DNA from: Nitrospira sp.
GTDB lineage: Bacteria; Nitrospirota; Thermodesulfovibrionia; Thermodesulfovibrionales; Dissulfurispiraceae
NCBI GenBank assembly: GCA_002634385.1
Contig: NSJL01000002.1
Span: forward strand, 62,001 to 126,000
Length of the DNA: 64,000 nucleotides
Direction: 5' to 3'
The notes beneath the pieces are model-generated. The model did no database searches. It was not told the origin of the DNA and worked only from the letters and a program-made list of their open reading frames with translations. Of this stretch, positions 54,141-62,998 are shown in pieces (the stretch's first letter is position 1; each line of letters starts with the position of its first letter). Made by a program: the position numbers and the translations under genes.

Positions 54141-55139
54141 CTACGGCAGGATCAGCCGCTTCATTTTTTCGATGAGGGTCGTTCGGTTGATGTTGAGATA
54201 CCGTGCAGCCTGGCTCTTCACCCCATTATGCAGCTCGAGGGCATGGAGGATAAGCCTCCTTTCGTACTCTTCGAGGGCGGCGTTCAGATCGATGCCACCG
54301 ATAAAGGGGTTGGCGTCTTCCTCTCCTATTTCGGGCAGATCGGGAATGCGCCTCCCGGTCATTCGTTCGGGAAGATCAAAAGGAGTTACGATATCGTTAT
54401 CCTTGAGGACCAACAGCCTTTCGATGGTATTTTCGAGCTCTCTGACGTTCCCGGGCCAGGCATAGGTGTGGAATATTTTAATGGTATCCTCGGAAAGGGT
54501 AATCCGGCTCCTTCCGAACCGCTTTGCATGCTTTTCGATGAAAAAGTCGCACAGCAGGGGTATATCTTCGATACGTTCACGAAGGGGCGGGATTTCGACG
54601 GGGATGACGTTAAGACGGTAATAGAGATCCTCCCTGAACTTCCCCTCCTTTACCGCCTCTTCGAGGTTCCGGTTGGTAGCGGCGATAATTCTGACATCCA
54701 CGTTCACCGTCCTCGTCCCGCCTATCCTTTCAAAGGAGCGCTCCTGGATCACTCTGAGAAGCTTCACCTGGAGGATGGGCGGCATCTCTCCTATTTCATC
54801 GAGGAATATCGTTCCGCTGTCGGCAAGCTCGAATCTCCCTATCCGCATGGCAACCGCCCCGGTAAATGCCCCTTTTTCGTGGCCGAACAGCTCCGACTCG
54901 AGGAGCTCCGAAGGGATAGCGCCGCAATTGACCGGGATGAAGGGCTTCTCAGCGCGGTTGCTTTTATAGTGGATGTTCTTGGCAACCAGTTCCTTACCGG
55001 TCCCGCTCTCACCCATGATAAGAACAGTGCTATAACAGTTCGCGACCTTTGCGCTCAGTTCGTAAATACGTTTGACAGCCTGAGAGGTGCCGATAAGGGG
55101 AAGATTGTTGACGTTAATGGCCGCACTGTTATTTTCCAC
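54141..55139 (-). CDS. Sigma-54 dependent activator without receiver domain (FleQ/PspF-like)
   Basis: About 332 residues. The start is uncertain: GTG at 55139 or 55157, neither with a clear ribosome site; the open frame runs upstream through pseudogene sequence. It begins at the AAA+ domain (LIGTSQAVKRIYELSAKVAN), then Walker A LIMGESGTGKELVAKNIHYK, the GAFTGA loop, Walker B GTIFLDEIGEMPPILQVKLL and VDVRIIAATNRNLEEAVKEG. It ends with the Fis-type helix (ALELHNGVKSQAARYLNINR). With no regulatory domain it resembles PspF, or a FleQ/FlrA that lost its N-terminus. It may regulate flagellar genes, given the sigma-54 promoters nearby (inference). Confidence 0.85.
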   Translation of the reverse strand: MENNSAAINVNNLPLIGTSQAVKRIYELSAKVANCYSTVLIMGESGTGKELVAKNIHYKSNRAEKPFIPVNCGAIPSELLESELFGHEKGAFTGAVAMRIGRFELADSGTIFLDEIGEMPPILQVKLLRVIQERSFERIGGTRTVNVDVRIIAATNRNLEEAVKEGKFREDLYYRLNVIPVEIPPLRERIEDIPLLCDFFIEKHAKRFGRSRITLSEDTIKIFHTYAWPGNVRELENTIERLLVLKDNDIVTPFDLPERMTGRRIPDLPEIGEEDANPFIGGIDLNAALEEYERRLILHALELHNGVKSQAARYLNINRTTLIEKMKRLILP

Positions 55140-55326
55140 GTCATAAGTTTGACACACGAAAAGTGAAAAGGTCAATAGAATTTTGAAAAAAAATCCCGGG
55201 AATTTTGGGGAGAAAAAAAATACAAAGACAGGGAAAAGAGCTCGCCGGAACAAGGCCTTTTGGCGTTTTTCTGCAGGCCGTGTTCGGCTGATGAGCAGAA
55301 GGCAGAGGATTCGCCAAGAATGAAGA

Positions 55327-55961
55327 TCAACAGTCCGCTTTTGGAGTCTCCCCGCAGCAGGGCAGCAGAAAGGTGAAGACACTTCCGGATACGCAGAAAG
55401 GGGTTCGTCTTCCGCCGTCATCCTGGCCGTCTCCAGTTCCTCCGTCCGCTCCCTCACCTCCCTTTCGAGATCTCCAGTGTACTCCTGCAGGGTCTCTTCC
55501 ATCTGTTTCAGCCTCGTGAGATCCTGTACCGTCTCAATGGCCGCAATCAGATTTCCCTCGGGATTATAATAAATAGGGGCGGCTTCGAAGCTGATATAGC
55601 GGACCTTTGCGCCGAGATTCCGGTACCATCCCTCTGCATGCAGGCCGTTCGGAAAAGAACGGACCATCCGCAGAGCGTATAATTAGGACACCAGTTCCTC
55701 CACGCTGTTTTCGATGATGATATCAGCCAGACAGGGGCGCTGTTTCTCGTAAAAGGCCTTCCAGTGGGCCACGTCGTCGGCCCGTATCCCGGTCAGCTCT
55801 TCACGTGCATGATTCCAGATGAGCACACGATGCCGGGAGTCGATCACAAATGCCGGCACCGCGGGAAAATGAATCAGATTCCGGGAAAACTCCCACTCCT
55901 CCCTCAGCAATTTTTCCGTGTATTCCCTCCTCTTGCTCCGTCTATTGCTGCATCCTCTTTT
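55327..55961 (-). pseudogene. Decayed PAS histidine kinase
   Basis: Remnant of a sensor kinase. A PAS domain begins near 55870 (VPAFVIDSRHRVLIWNHARE). An in-frame TAA at 55683-55685 breaks it, and the same frame then continues through the rest of the PAS/PAC (VRYISFEAAPIYYNPEGNLI, AAIETVQDLTRLKQMEETLQ) into the kinase linker coil (EREVRERTEELETA). The whole HisKA and ATPase core is missing. A shifted frame resumes only the last piece of a kinase (GSVFTFLLPCCGETPKADC) before a stop at 55327-55329. One nonsense change plus a large internal deletion therefore explain it. The 5' start is approximate. Confidence 0.75.
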
Positions 55962-56127
55962 CATCAGGCGAGCGAGGAACCCGGAGACGCCGTCCGAACG
56001 AGAAGCACGGAACAGGCAAAAACGCAAACGAAAGCGGGGGAAAAAAAGGAAAATCATCCGAAAAGGAAATCCTGCAGCCGATCATAGCAGATACAGGGAG
56101 ACCACACGACCCGGGCCGTTGATTGTA

Positions 56128-56202
<75 letters not shown>

Positions 56203-56301
56203 TTTGAGGGGGAAACATCGACCGGTCACAAAAAAAAGTCGGTGAAATTAAGATTCTCTATTGTATACCTTTTTAGGAGTTTTTTGCAAGAAATATCTTC
56301 T

Positions 56302-57966
56302 CTATCCGGCTCTCATGATCGCACCGTTCCCGGCGGAGCTCACCATTCTGGCATACCGGGCGAGGTAGCCGTGCCGGATCTTGGGTTTCGGCTGCTTCCA
56401 GGCCGAAAGCCTCCGGCTGATCTCCTCATCGGGGAGAAGGAGATTGATTTTCCGCTTCGGGATATCGATGCCGATCCTGTCACCGTCCTGTATGACCGCA
56501 ATGGGCCCTCCCTCCATCGCCTCGGGGGAGATATGGCCGATACAGGGGCCCCGCGTGCCCCCGGAGAACCTGCCATCCGTTATCAGGGCCACCGATTCGC
56601 TGAGTCCCATCCCGGCGATGGCAGCGGTGGGGGAAAGCATCTCCCGCATACCCGGCCCCCCCTTCGGACCCTCGTACCGGATGACGATCACCTCTCCCTC
56701 CCTGATCTCTCCGTTCAGAATGGCTTTCATACCCGCCTCCTCGGAGTCGAACACCCGAGCAGTACCTTCGAATTTCAGCATCTTTTTCCCCACCGCCGTC
56801 TGTTTGACCACGGCCCCGTCAGGAGCGAGATTCCCCTTCAGGATGGCAATTCCCCCTTCCTTGTGATATGCTTTGTCCAGGGGTCTTACTACCTCCTCAT
56901 CCATAATGTCGGCTTGCCCGGCAATGTCCAGGATGTTCTTTCCGGAGACCGTCTTGCTGCTGTTGAGCAAGTCTTTCAATCTCTTCAGCACCGCGGGGAT
57001 GCCGCCGGCGGTATCGAGGTCCTCCATATAATACTCCCCGCCGGGAATCATATTGGCGATATGAGCCGTTTTCCTGCTCAAACTATCGAATACCTCGAGG
57101 GAGAGCTCCACTCCCGCTTCGTGGGCGATGGCAGGGATGTGAAGAACGGTATTGGTCGATCCGCCGAGGGCAAGGTCCACCATGATCGCATTTTCGAAGG
57201 CTTTGGCGGTCATGATCTTCCGCGGGGTAATCCCTTTTTTGATCAACTCAACGATCCGCACCCCGCTTTCAAAGGCGATCCTCTTCTTCTGGGCAAGAAC
57301 GGCGGGTGCAGTGGCACAGCCGGGCAGACTCATCCCTATGGATTCCGTCACGCAGGCCATGGTGTTCGCCGTATACATCCCCTGGCAGGAGCCGGCACCG
57401 GGACAGGCGCACATTTCAAGGGCATTCAGCTCGTCATCCTTTATGAGTCCTTTCCGGTATTTTCCCACTGCCTCAAAAGTATCACTGGTAAGATTCAGTC
57501 TCCTGCCGCGGTAACGGCCCGAGAGCATGGGGCCTGCAGTCACTACGATACTGGGCACATTCAACCGGGCCGCCGCCATCAGCATGCCCGGAGTTATCTT
57601 GTCGCAGTTGGTGAGCAACACAAGGCCGTCCAGCTGATGGGCTTCGGTGATCGTCTCCACCATGTCCGCTATCAGTTCCCGGGATGCAAGGGAGTAATGC
57701 ATTCCCTTATGCCCCATGGCGATCCCGTCACAGATCCCGGGAATGCCGAAGAAGAACGGATACCCTCCCCCCGTATGAATGCCTTTTTCGATAAACCTTT
57801 CCAGGTCGCGCATTCCTACATGGCCGGGGATGATATCGGTAAAGCTGGTCGCAACACCGATGAAAGGCTTATCCATTTCGCTCCGGGGAATTCCCGTGGC
57901 ATAGAGAAGAGCCCGGTGCGGGACTCTTTCAAGTCCCTTCTTGATCATACCGCTTCTAAGCTTCAT
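56302..57966 (-). CDS. ilvD: Dihydroxy-acid dehydratase IlvD
   Basis: 554 residues, the short bacterial/archaeal form. Converts 2,3-dihydroxy-3-methylbutanoate and its homologue to the 2-oxo acids in valine, isoleucine and leucine synthesis. Iron-sulfur ligands are visible in [14 protein letters not shown] and [20 protein letters not shown], with [20 protein letters not shown] and the C-terminal [20 protein letters not shown]. It is a housekeeping gene with no link to the flagellar genes and no visible attenuator in its short leader. Confidence 0.97.
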   Translation of the reverse strand: MKLRSGMIKKGLERVPHRALLYATGIPRSEMDKPFIGVATSFTDIIPGHVGMRDLERFIEKGIHTGGGYPFFFGIPGICDGIAMGHKGMHYSLASRELIADMVETITEAHQLDGLVLLTNCDKITPGMLMAAARLNVPSIVVTAGPMLSGRYRGRRLNLTSDTFEAVGKYRKGLIKDDELNALEMCACPGAGSCQGMYTANTMACVTESIGMSLPGCATAPAVLAQKKRIAFESGVRIVELIKKGITPRKIMTAKAFENAIMVDLALGGSTNTVLHIPAIAHEAGVELSLEVFDSLSRKTAHIANMIPGGEYYMEDLDTAGGIPAVLKRLKDLLNSSKTVSGKNILDIAGQADIMDEEVVRPLDKAYHKEGGIAILKGNLAPDGAVVKQTAVGKKMLKFEGTARVFDSEEAGMKAILNGEIREGEVIVIRYEGPKGGPGMREMLSPTAAIAGMGLSESVALITDGRFSGGTRGPCIGHISPEAMEGGPIAVIQDGDRIGIDIPKRKINLLLPDEEISRRLSAWKQPKPKIRHGYLARYARMVSSAGNGAIMRAG

Positions 57967-58019
57967 ACAGTTCTGTTTCCTCTTTTCATTTTTTCATTAA
58001 TAATGATATTTAGTAATGA

Positions 58020-58047
58020 TATATAGTATGGCTCGCCCACTGAACAA
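58020..58047 (-). promoter_or_regulatory. Candidate sigma-70 promoter of ilvD
   Basis: Minus strand: TTGTTC, 16 bases, TATATA, about 54 bp before the ilvD start. An AT-rich leader follows. Confidence 0.5.
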
Positions 58048-58072
58048 GGCGGAAGAGGGCACCCTTCACCGT

Positions 58073-58306
58073 TTATGTGCCGCTCCCCACCTTTTTGCTG
58101 TACTCCCGGATCATCTCTGCAATTCTGTCCTTTTTGTGCAGCTTTTCCTTTTTCATCCTGTTTTCTTCGATCTCTTCCTCAGGGGAAAGATAATGTTTCC
58201 TGCTGTATTCCGCCAGCATTCCATCCAGATCTCTATGCTCCTGGTACAGCTTCCTGAATTCTTCATTCTCCCTTTTCAAAATCTCTATGATCTCTTCTTC
58301 ATTCAT
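58073..58306 (-). CDS. Small YdcH-like (DUF465) coiled-coil protein
   Basis: 77 residues from the ATG with AGGAGGG upstream. An almost entirely charged helix: EEIIEILKRENEEFRKLYQE, HRDLDGMLAEYSRKHYLSPE, EEIEENRMKKEKLHKKDRIA. The H-x-L-D and LKKEKLxLKDxI pattern matches the DUF465/YdcH family, whose function is not established. The frame is open to 58453, but those residues are not family-like. Confidence 0.8.
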   Translation of the reverse strand: MNEEEIIEILKRENEEFRKLYQEHRDLDGMLAEYSRKHYLSPEEEIEENRMKKEKLHKKDRIAEMIREYSKKVGSGT

Positions 58307-58508
58307 GCCCGTACCCTCCTTGTCAATAGGATTATTTACCCCTAATTTTACAATAAACGCCCACCATTTTACATCACCTTTTCCTGGAAGAAGAGGGCAA
58401 AAGCACAACGTGCCCGGTGAGTGAGCATCCCCCTTGCGACCGCGCAAAGACAAAGACAGGTAGAGGTACCTTGAAGATTCCGTTTGTGTACGGTGCCCCG
58501 GCCTTTCC

Positions 58509-58916
58509 CTACTCCTCTTTCGAGAAAAGAGTGGCTATCATATTGTAAAAGAATAGAAATATGGAAAGTGCCTCTACTGTCCCAAAGGCGACGGACAAGT
58601 TCCGGTACAAGGGCACCGAGGGAGCGGTTATCTGGGCAGTATAGAAAACGAGCATTCCCACCAGCCCTATATTGGCGAGGTAAAACTGTACTTCACCCAT
58701 CTTTACGCTTTTCAGACGCTTTCCCGCGAACCGGGGGAGTATGTGATAGCCCACCCCATAGATCATCATCGATACCCATCCGAGCATGTTCAGATGGGAA
58801 TGGACGAATTCCAGATGGCGCAAGGACGGATAAGCGAACATAGCAATTCCGATAAATGCGGCCAGGGCGAGGTAGATAATACTCATCACGATAAAATTTC
58901 TTACAAATTTCTCCAT
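58509..58916 (-). CDS. Small membrane protein resembling part of haem-copper oxidase subunit I
   Basis: 135 residues with four membrane helices: FIVMSIIYLALAAFIGIAMF, LGWVSMMIYGVGYHILPRFA, FYLANIGLVGMLVFYTAQI and VEALSIFLFFYNMIATLFS. FVHSHLNMLGWVSM plus YHILPRFAGK closely resembles the haem-ligand helix region of cbb3-type oxidase and NO reductase subunit I, but only about a quarter of such a subunit is present. Stand-alone forms like this exist in anaerobes; the function is unknown. GGAGGAAAG precedes the start. It is divergent from the DUF1858 gene with a shared palindrome at 59091-59108. Confidence 0.7.
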   Translation of the reverse strand: MEKFVRNFIVMSIIYLALAAFIGIAMFAYPSLRHLEFVHSHLNMLGWVSMMIYGVGYHILPRFAGKRLKSVKMGEVQFYLANIGLVGMLVFYTAQITAPSVPLYRNLSVAFGTVEALSIFLFFYNMIATLFSKEE

Positions 58917-59090
58917 CTGCTTTCCTCCTTCTTCTTCTGCGTAGAGCGCGCTGCTTTATTTTACCCCAAAGGAGCATCCCGCGCTATGACCTCCATCATA
59001 GGCCATTCCCCTACCCATTTGTCTGGCATTAAACTGCCGCGTTTACTTTTTTCGCCACTGCATCTTTTCTGTCTCCTTTTTCCTTCCGCT

Positions 59091-59108
59091 TTATGACCGC
59101 GGTCATAA
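59091..59108. promoter_or_regulatory. 18-bp perfect palindrome, likely operator
   Basis: TTATGACCGCGGTCATAA, perfect, in the 270-bp divergent gap. It is 79 bp before the DUF1858 start and 175 bp before the oxidase-like gene start. The form GACC-N2-GGTC with A/T flanks resembles sites of CRP/FNR-family regulators such as HcpR. If its centre were at -41.5 for the plus-strand gene, TAAGCT would sit at the -10 position. The regulator identity is inferred. Confidence 0.6.
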
Positions 59109-59186
59109 AAACTCCTGCGCATTTCATCTAAGCTATTAGTATCTGCTTATCAGCATACCAGATATGAACGGAAAGGAGAATATATC

Positions 59187-59402
59187 ATGGAAACGACGAA
59201 AAAGAAAGTAACAAAGGATACGGTCATCGGCGACCTGCTCAAAGAGAATCCCGCCGCAATGAAAGTCATCGAAAAATACTTCGGAAACGGATGCTTTACC
59301 TGCCCGGGAATACGGGTCGAGTCCATCAGTTTCGGAGCGATGATGCATAATGTCGATCCGGAGAAAGTAGTCAAGGAAATCAATGAATTGGAGGAGAGTT
59401 AG
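59187..59402 (+). CDS. DUF1858 redox-disulfide domain protein
   Basis: 71 residues, plus strand. Matches DUF1858, the hybrid-cluster-protein-associated redox disulfide domain: TKDTVIGDLLKENPAAMKVI, then FGNGCFTCPGIRVESI with the CxxC pair at C36 and C39. The family is small, cytosolic and often found in anaerobes beside nitrogen-oxide stress genes; its exact role is unsettled. GGAAAGGAG precedes the start. A 42-residue Cys-rich gene follows 1 bp later. Confidence 0.88.
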   Translation: METTKKKVTKDTVIGDLLKENPAAMKVIEKYFGNGCFTCPGIRVESISFGAMMHNVDPEKVVKEINELEES

Positions 59403-59403
59403 A

Positions 59404-59532
59404 ATGGAAACAAAATGCTTCGTCTGCGGTGTCAATGACAAGGAAAGGGTGTATCTCCCCTGTATCCATGCCGGAGAGCAAAAGCTCGTTTGCGTCAGAT
59501 GTCTTCCCATCCTGATCCATGGGGCGCATTGA
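59404..59532 (+). CDS. 42-residue Cys-rich small protein
   Basis: Begins 1 bp after the DUF1858 stop; GGAGGAGAG lies just upstream as ribosome site. The short chain reads METKCFVCGVNDKERVYLPC, then IHAGEQKLVCVRCLPILIHG and AH. Two CxxC pairs (C5/C8 and C30/C33), an extra C20 and H22, and three later His or Cys positions make a zinc-ribbon or metal-binding fold likely. No family is recognised with certainty. Tight linkage suggests it works with the DUF1858 protein. Confidence 0.7.
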   Translation: METKCFVCGVNDKERVYLPCIHAGEQKLVCVRCLPILIHGAH

Positions 59533-59613
59533 TTCCGCATAGAGCGGCGGAAGAGGTAAGGCGGGTGGATAGGAGGAGGCGGTGTGCTTGTCCCCCGTTT
59601 CCTGTTATCCGTC

Positions 59614-60558
59614 TTACGGTTGAATAGGTTTTTGCGGCCGTATGTCCAATTCAGGCCGTAGCTGTATCCGCCCTTCCCCCTGATTTCTTCCGGACTGCAG
59701 ACCGTCCGGCGTTGCAGAGGGGGCCGGCTCTCTTTCTGCGGGTCTTATTGCCGGGGTTACCTCCTGGCGTACCGGGAATGTTCCGGCGGGCTCTTTGTGG
59801 GGAGGTTGCAGCAGGATTATGCTTATTCTGCGGTTCCGTGGATCCCGGGGGTTCTCTTTTATAAGGAGCTCGGTATCTGCATACCCGACGACACGGGCTA
59901 TCCTGTTGGTGTCGATACTATTACTTTCCAGCTCCCTGCGTGCAGAGGACGCCCGGGCAGTGGAAAGCTCCCAGTTGGTGATCTGACCATTCATGAGCGG
60001 GGCGGCATCGGTATGCCCTTCAACCGCAATCCTGTTCAGCATATCCTTGATATTTTCACTCACCAGCTTCAGCAGCGCCTTGGCGCTCGGACTGAGCTCC
60101 GCGCTTCCGGGAAGAAACATGGACTTTCCATCGGAATCCACCAGTTGAATCCGCACCCCGCCTTCAAAGATATCCACAAGGGCCTGGTCCTTGAGGTCCC
60201 TCAGCTTCTCTTCGATCGCCCTCTTCAGTTTCTCTTTCAGATCCTCGGCGGTAAGCTCCGTTCCCATCCCCGGATCCCTGGAGCTTGTCTTCAAATCACC
60301 GGACGGACTCTGCAGTATCTGGGAGGACTCCTTCATGAAGGACTTCCCCGCCTCCTGAAAGATGCTGAAATTTTTGAAGTACTGGGCCAGCACCGCCCTC
60401 TTTTCCGAAGAAGTCATGGTCAAGAGCCACAGGAGGAGGAAAAAGGCCATCATGGCCGTTACAAAATCCGCATACGCCACTTTCCACGCTCCCCCGTGGT
60501 GCCCCCCGTGGCCTTTTTTGATCTTCTTGATAATGACTATTTTTGATTTATCCGCCAT
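59614..60558 (-). CDS. motB: Flagellar stator protein MotB (set 1)
   Basis: 314 residues. A basic N-terminus (IVIIKKIKKGHGGHHGGAWK), then one membrane helix with the essential proton-carrying aspartate D31 in YADFVTAMMAFFLLLWLLT, a plug region and an OmpA peptidoglycan-binding domain (IAVEGHTDAAPLMNGQ, NWELSTARASSARRELE, RNRRISIIL). The C-terminus adds a Pro-rich tail of about 60 residues. It follows motA of the same set by 82 bp. Confidence 0.95.
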   Translation of the reverse strand: MADKSKIVIIKKIKKGHGGHHGGAWKVAYADFVTAMMAFFLLLWLLTMTSSEKRAVLAQYFKNFSIFQEAGKSFMKESSQILQSPSGDLKTSSRDPGMGTELTAEDLKEKLKRAIEEKLRDLKDQALVDIFEGGVRIQLVDSDGKSMFLPGSAELSPSAKALLKLVSENIKDMLNRIAVEGHTDAAPLMNGQITNWELSTARASSARRELESNSIDTNRIARVVGYADTELLIKENPRDPRNRRISIILLQPPHKEPAGTFPVRQEVTPAIRPAEREPAPSATPDGLQSGRNQGEGRIQLRPELDIRPQKPIQP

Positions 60559-60640
60559 AGGAATAAAAAGCCCGGTATGAGGAAACGAGGCTTCGGCTCA
60601 GGAAACCCGCAGTGTCTCTCCCTGTTTTTTCGCTCTGCAT

Positions 60641-61498
60641 TTATTTCTTTATCTGTTTGATCGCCTCTTCCATCTCGACAAAGGAAGGCTTGACATTGGC
60701 GGGGATCACCCGCCTGCCGAACTCAACCGCTATCTGGGGCGCTGCCCCACCCACAAAGGCCACAAGGGCGACCTTCAGAACATTAAGATACTCCTTATCC
60801 TCATTGGCAATATATCCCAGGTTCTTCGCAACGGGGCCTACGAAACCGTAGCTAAGAAGAACACCGAGGAAAGTGCCCACAAGGGCGGCCCCGATGCTGT
60901 GCCCCAGGACTTCGGGCGGTTCGCTTATCTTGCCCATGGTGATGACGACCCCGAGCACGGCGGCAACGATACCGAGGGCCGGCAAGCCGTCAGCGACTGT
61001 CGAGATGGCATTCGAAGGAATCAAGGCCTCTTCGTGGTGCGCTTCCAGCTCCGTATCCAGAAGGGCCTCCAGCTCATGGGGGGCGATACTGGTGGTCATC
61101 ACCGTCCTCAGCGTGTCGGTAACGAGGGTAATGGAATGGTGATTTTTCAGAAATTTCGGGTATTTGCTGAAGATTTTGCTCGCTTCCGGGTTATCCACGT
61201 CCGCTTCTATCGAGACGAGCCCTTCCTTTCTTATTTTCGAGAAGATCTCGCTCATCAACAGCAGTATCTCTATATAATCGCCCTTGGAATAGGCCTTCCC
61301 GCTCAACACCTTCACCACACCACCGACAACAGCCTTTATCACCTTCATCGGAGAGGAGATGATGAAAGAGCCGAGAGCGGCGCCGCCGATAATGAGCAAT
61401 TCCGTCGGCTGAAAGAGAATACTCAGGTTTCCATGATGAAGAACATAGCCGCCGATGACCGAAAGCAACACAATAACTGCGCCGATGATTGCGAACAT
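60641..61498 (-). CDS. motA: Flagellar stator protein MotA (set 1)
   Basis: 285 residues, E. coli-like length. Four membrane helices (MFAIIGAVIVLLSVIGGYVL, LLIIGGAALGSFIISSPMKV, LPALGIVAAVLGVVITMGKI, SIGAALVGTFLGVLLSYGFV) and a cytosolic loop that meets FliG. The conserved prolines in DGLPALG and SYGFVGP are kept. It is 10 bp after the PilZ gene. Confidence 0.95.
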   Translation of the reverse strand: MFAIIGAVIVLLSVIGGYVLHHGNLSILFQPTELLIIGGAALGSFIISSPMKVIKAVVGGVVKVLSGKAYSKGDYIEILLLMSEIFSKIRKEGLVSIEADVDNPEASKIFSKYPKFLKNHHSITLVTDTLRTVMTTSIAPHELEALLDTELEAHHEEALIPSNAISTVADGLPALGIVAAVLGVVITMGKISEPPEVLGHSIGAALVGTFLGVLLSYGFVGPVAKNLGYIANEDKEYLNVLKVALVAFVGGAAPQIAVEFGRRVIPANVKPSFVEMEEAIKQIKK

Positions 61499-61508
61499 CT
61501 ATCGTCTC

Positions 61509-62054
61509 CTACTTTCTCATTTCCCGCAGAATATCCCTCTGCCTCTTAAAGACAAACTTCACGATCTCGTCACGGATCTCCTCTTCCATGGCGATGAACT
61601 TCACGGCACTACGGCAGCCGTCCGCCAGGAGCTCCTCCTTTACCACCTCTCCATAGGCATGCAGGGCGACGGGGGGGAGCAGGGGGAGCATCATTTTCAG
61701 CTCGAGCACCTCTCCTATTCCGTACCGTTCCCGTGAGGTAAAGCTCATCCCCCCGCCGCTTATGTTGACATCGGCAAGGGAGAGGGAGCAAAAACCCTCC
61801 CTTTGCAAAACAAGCATGCCGATCAGGGCATCCAGCTTGGCGTTCAGCATCTTCAGCCAATCGGTAAGAAGCTTGTCGTCGAGATCGGGAAGCGCTCTCA
61901 TTTCGGCCGGGAAGGCCTCCCCCGAAATCTTGGAACGGATCCCTTCTCTTTTATCGGGGGGAACACGATATATCTCAAGGGGGATATGGGCGTCCACCCT
62001 CGAAAACTCCCGCATGCCTATATATCTCTCGTCGTCCGTCTGCATCTCCGCCAT
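61509..62054 (-). CDS. PilZ-domain protein upstream of motA1-motB1
   Basis: 181 residues from the ATG at 62054 (another at 62045). Near the N-terminus REFSR gives the RxxxR c-di-GMP motif, and DVNISGGGMSF near residue 93 gives the DxSxxG part. The middle carries a helical insert (DDKLLTDWLKMLNAKLDALI). A C-terminal helix is rich in Arg and Lys. The gene is co-directional with and 10 bp before motA1, so a c-di-GMP brake on this stator set is a reasonable inference. Confidence 0.8.
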   Translation of the reverse strand: MAEMQTDDERYIGMREFSRVDAHIPLEIYRVPPDKREGIRSKISGEAFPAEMRALPDLDDKLLTDWLKMLNAKLDALIGMLVLQREGFCSLSLADVNISGGGMSFTSRERYGIGEVLELKMMLPLLPPVALHAYGEVVKEELLADGCRSAVKFIAMEEEIRDEIVKFVFKRQRDILREMRK

Positions 62055-62090
62055 CCTGCTGTGTCGTTCCCTCCCCAAAGCAAGGCATTT

Positions 62091-62119
62091 ATTATAATAA
62101 TTTCTTCTACGCAACTCCA
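62091..62119 (-). promoter_or_regulatory. Candidate sigma-70 promoter of PilZ-motA1-motB1
   Basis: Minus strand: a perfect -10 TATAAT at 62091-62096; the -35 17 bases upstream (TGGAGT) matches only 3 of 6. The site is about 36 bp before the PilZ gene start. Confidence 0.4.
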
Positions 62120-62139
62120 GAACGAACAGCGAGAATTCC

Positions 62140-62340
62140 CGGGTGTGTCTGCACACCCTAGGGTGTGTTTACACACTACCTTCTGCTGCGACCGGCTGCA
62201 GAGTCCCCGGTCCTCGTTCTCCCGGACACAACGTCCTCAACGTAGCTTCTGCTACGCCTCCGGGCGTTGTGCCCGTGACGCCTTGCCCAGGTACTCTTCG
62301 CTCGGTCTCGCTACGAACCCAGTGTGCAAACACACCCTAG
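62140..62340. repeat. Small inverted-repeat (MITE-like) element after motB2
   Basis: The core 62158-62340 (183 bp) is bounded by 21-bp inverted ends, 19 of 21 identical: CTAGGGTGTGTTTACACAC on the left and the complement of GTGTGCAAACACACCCTAG on the right. An extra hairpin GGGTGTG-TCTG-CACACCC abuts it at 62140-62157. Inside is a second hairpin, GTAGCTTCTGCTAC. There is no transposase frame, so it would need one in trans. The right end supplies the motB2 stop codon. A solo copy of the ends forms the palindrome at 12205-12224. Confidence 0.65.
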
Positions 62341-62975
62341 TGGGGAATTACCAGTTCGACCCTCCTGTTCCTCGCCCTTCCCTCTTCCGTGTCGTTCTCC
62401 GCTACCGCCCGGTACTCCGCATATCCTGCTACGGCAAACCTGTTCGGATCCGCTCCTTTTCCTATCAGGAAGTGGAGGATGCCGGCAGCCCTCCCGGTGG
62501 ACAACTCCCAGTTTGACGCGTACTTGCCCCCGGACAGAGGAGTGCTATCCGTGTGGCCCTCTATGACGACTCTTCCGGGAACGGTCTTCACTATTTCTGC
62601 AACCTTCTCCAGGAGATCGAAAGCTTCCGGCCTGATCTCCGCAGAACCCGGGGAAAAGAGCACCATATCGGAGAAAGTCACCACCACCCCCCTGAATTCA
62701 TTCTTAACCGATACCCCGGGAGTGCCCCCGATCACCTTATTCATTTCCCCGGCAATCGACCGGCTCCTGCCCTCAATGAGCGGTATGGGGTCGTCGATGA
62801 TTCTGAAGCTCTCCCGGAGGGACACGGAGAATTGCTCTACCTTCGCCTTGTCCACCGTGGAGAGCGCATACAGGGCGGCAAAAAAGGTAAAGAGCAGGGT
62901 AATGAAATCAGCGTACGAGATCAGCCATCTCTCGTGGTTCTCGTGCTCTTCTTCGCGGGAGCGCCTTCTCTTCAC
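62337..62975 (-). CDS. Second MotB-type stator protein (MotB2/MotD-like)
   Basis: 212 residues, shorter than set 1. One membrane helix with the aspartate D23 in WLISYADFITLLFTFFAALY, then an OmpA domain (GRVVIEGHTDSTPLSGGKYA, NWELSTGRAAGILHFLIGKG, RARNRRVELVIP). The short form and HENHERWLISYADF start resemble MotD / PomB-type partners more than set 1. Its TAG stop lies within the end of the inverted-repeat element. It is 23 bp after its MotA partner. Confidence 0.93.
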   Translation of the reverse strand: MKRRRSREEEHENHERWLISYADFITLLFTFFAALYALSTVDKAKVEQFSVSLRESFRIIDDPIPLIEGRSRSIAGEMNKVIGGTPGVSVKNEFRGVVVTFSDMVLFSPGSAEIRPEAFDLLEKVAEIVKTVPGRVVIEGHTDSTPLSGGKYASNWELSTGRAAGILHFLIGKGADPNRFAVAGYAEYRAVAENDTEEGRARNRRVELVIPH

Positions 62976-62998
62976 TGTTCTTCTCCTGCCCGCATCGC

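Noticed and set aside
55683..55685. In-frame TAA as a recoded (read-through) codon
   Set aside because: The kinase also lacks its catalytic core and is frameshifted, so decay is the simpler explanation.
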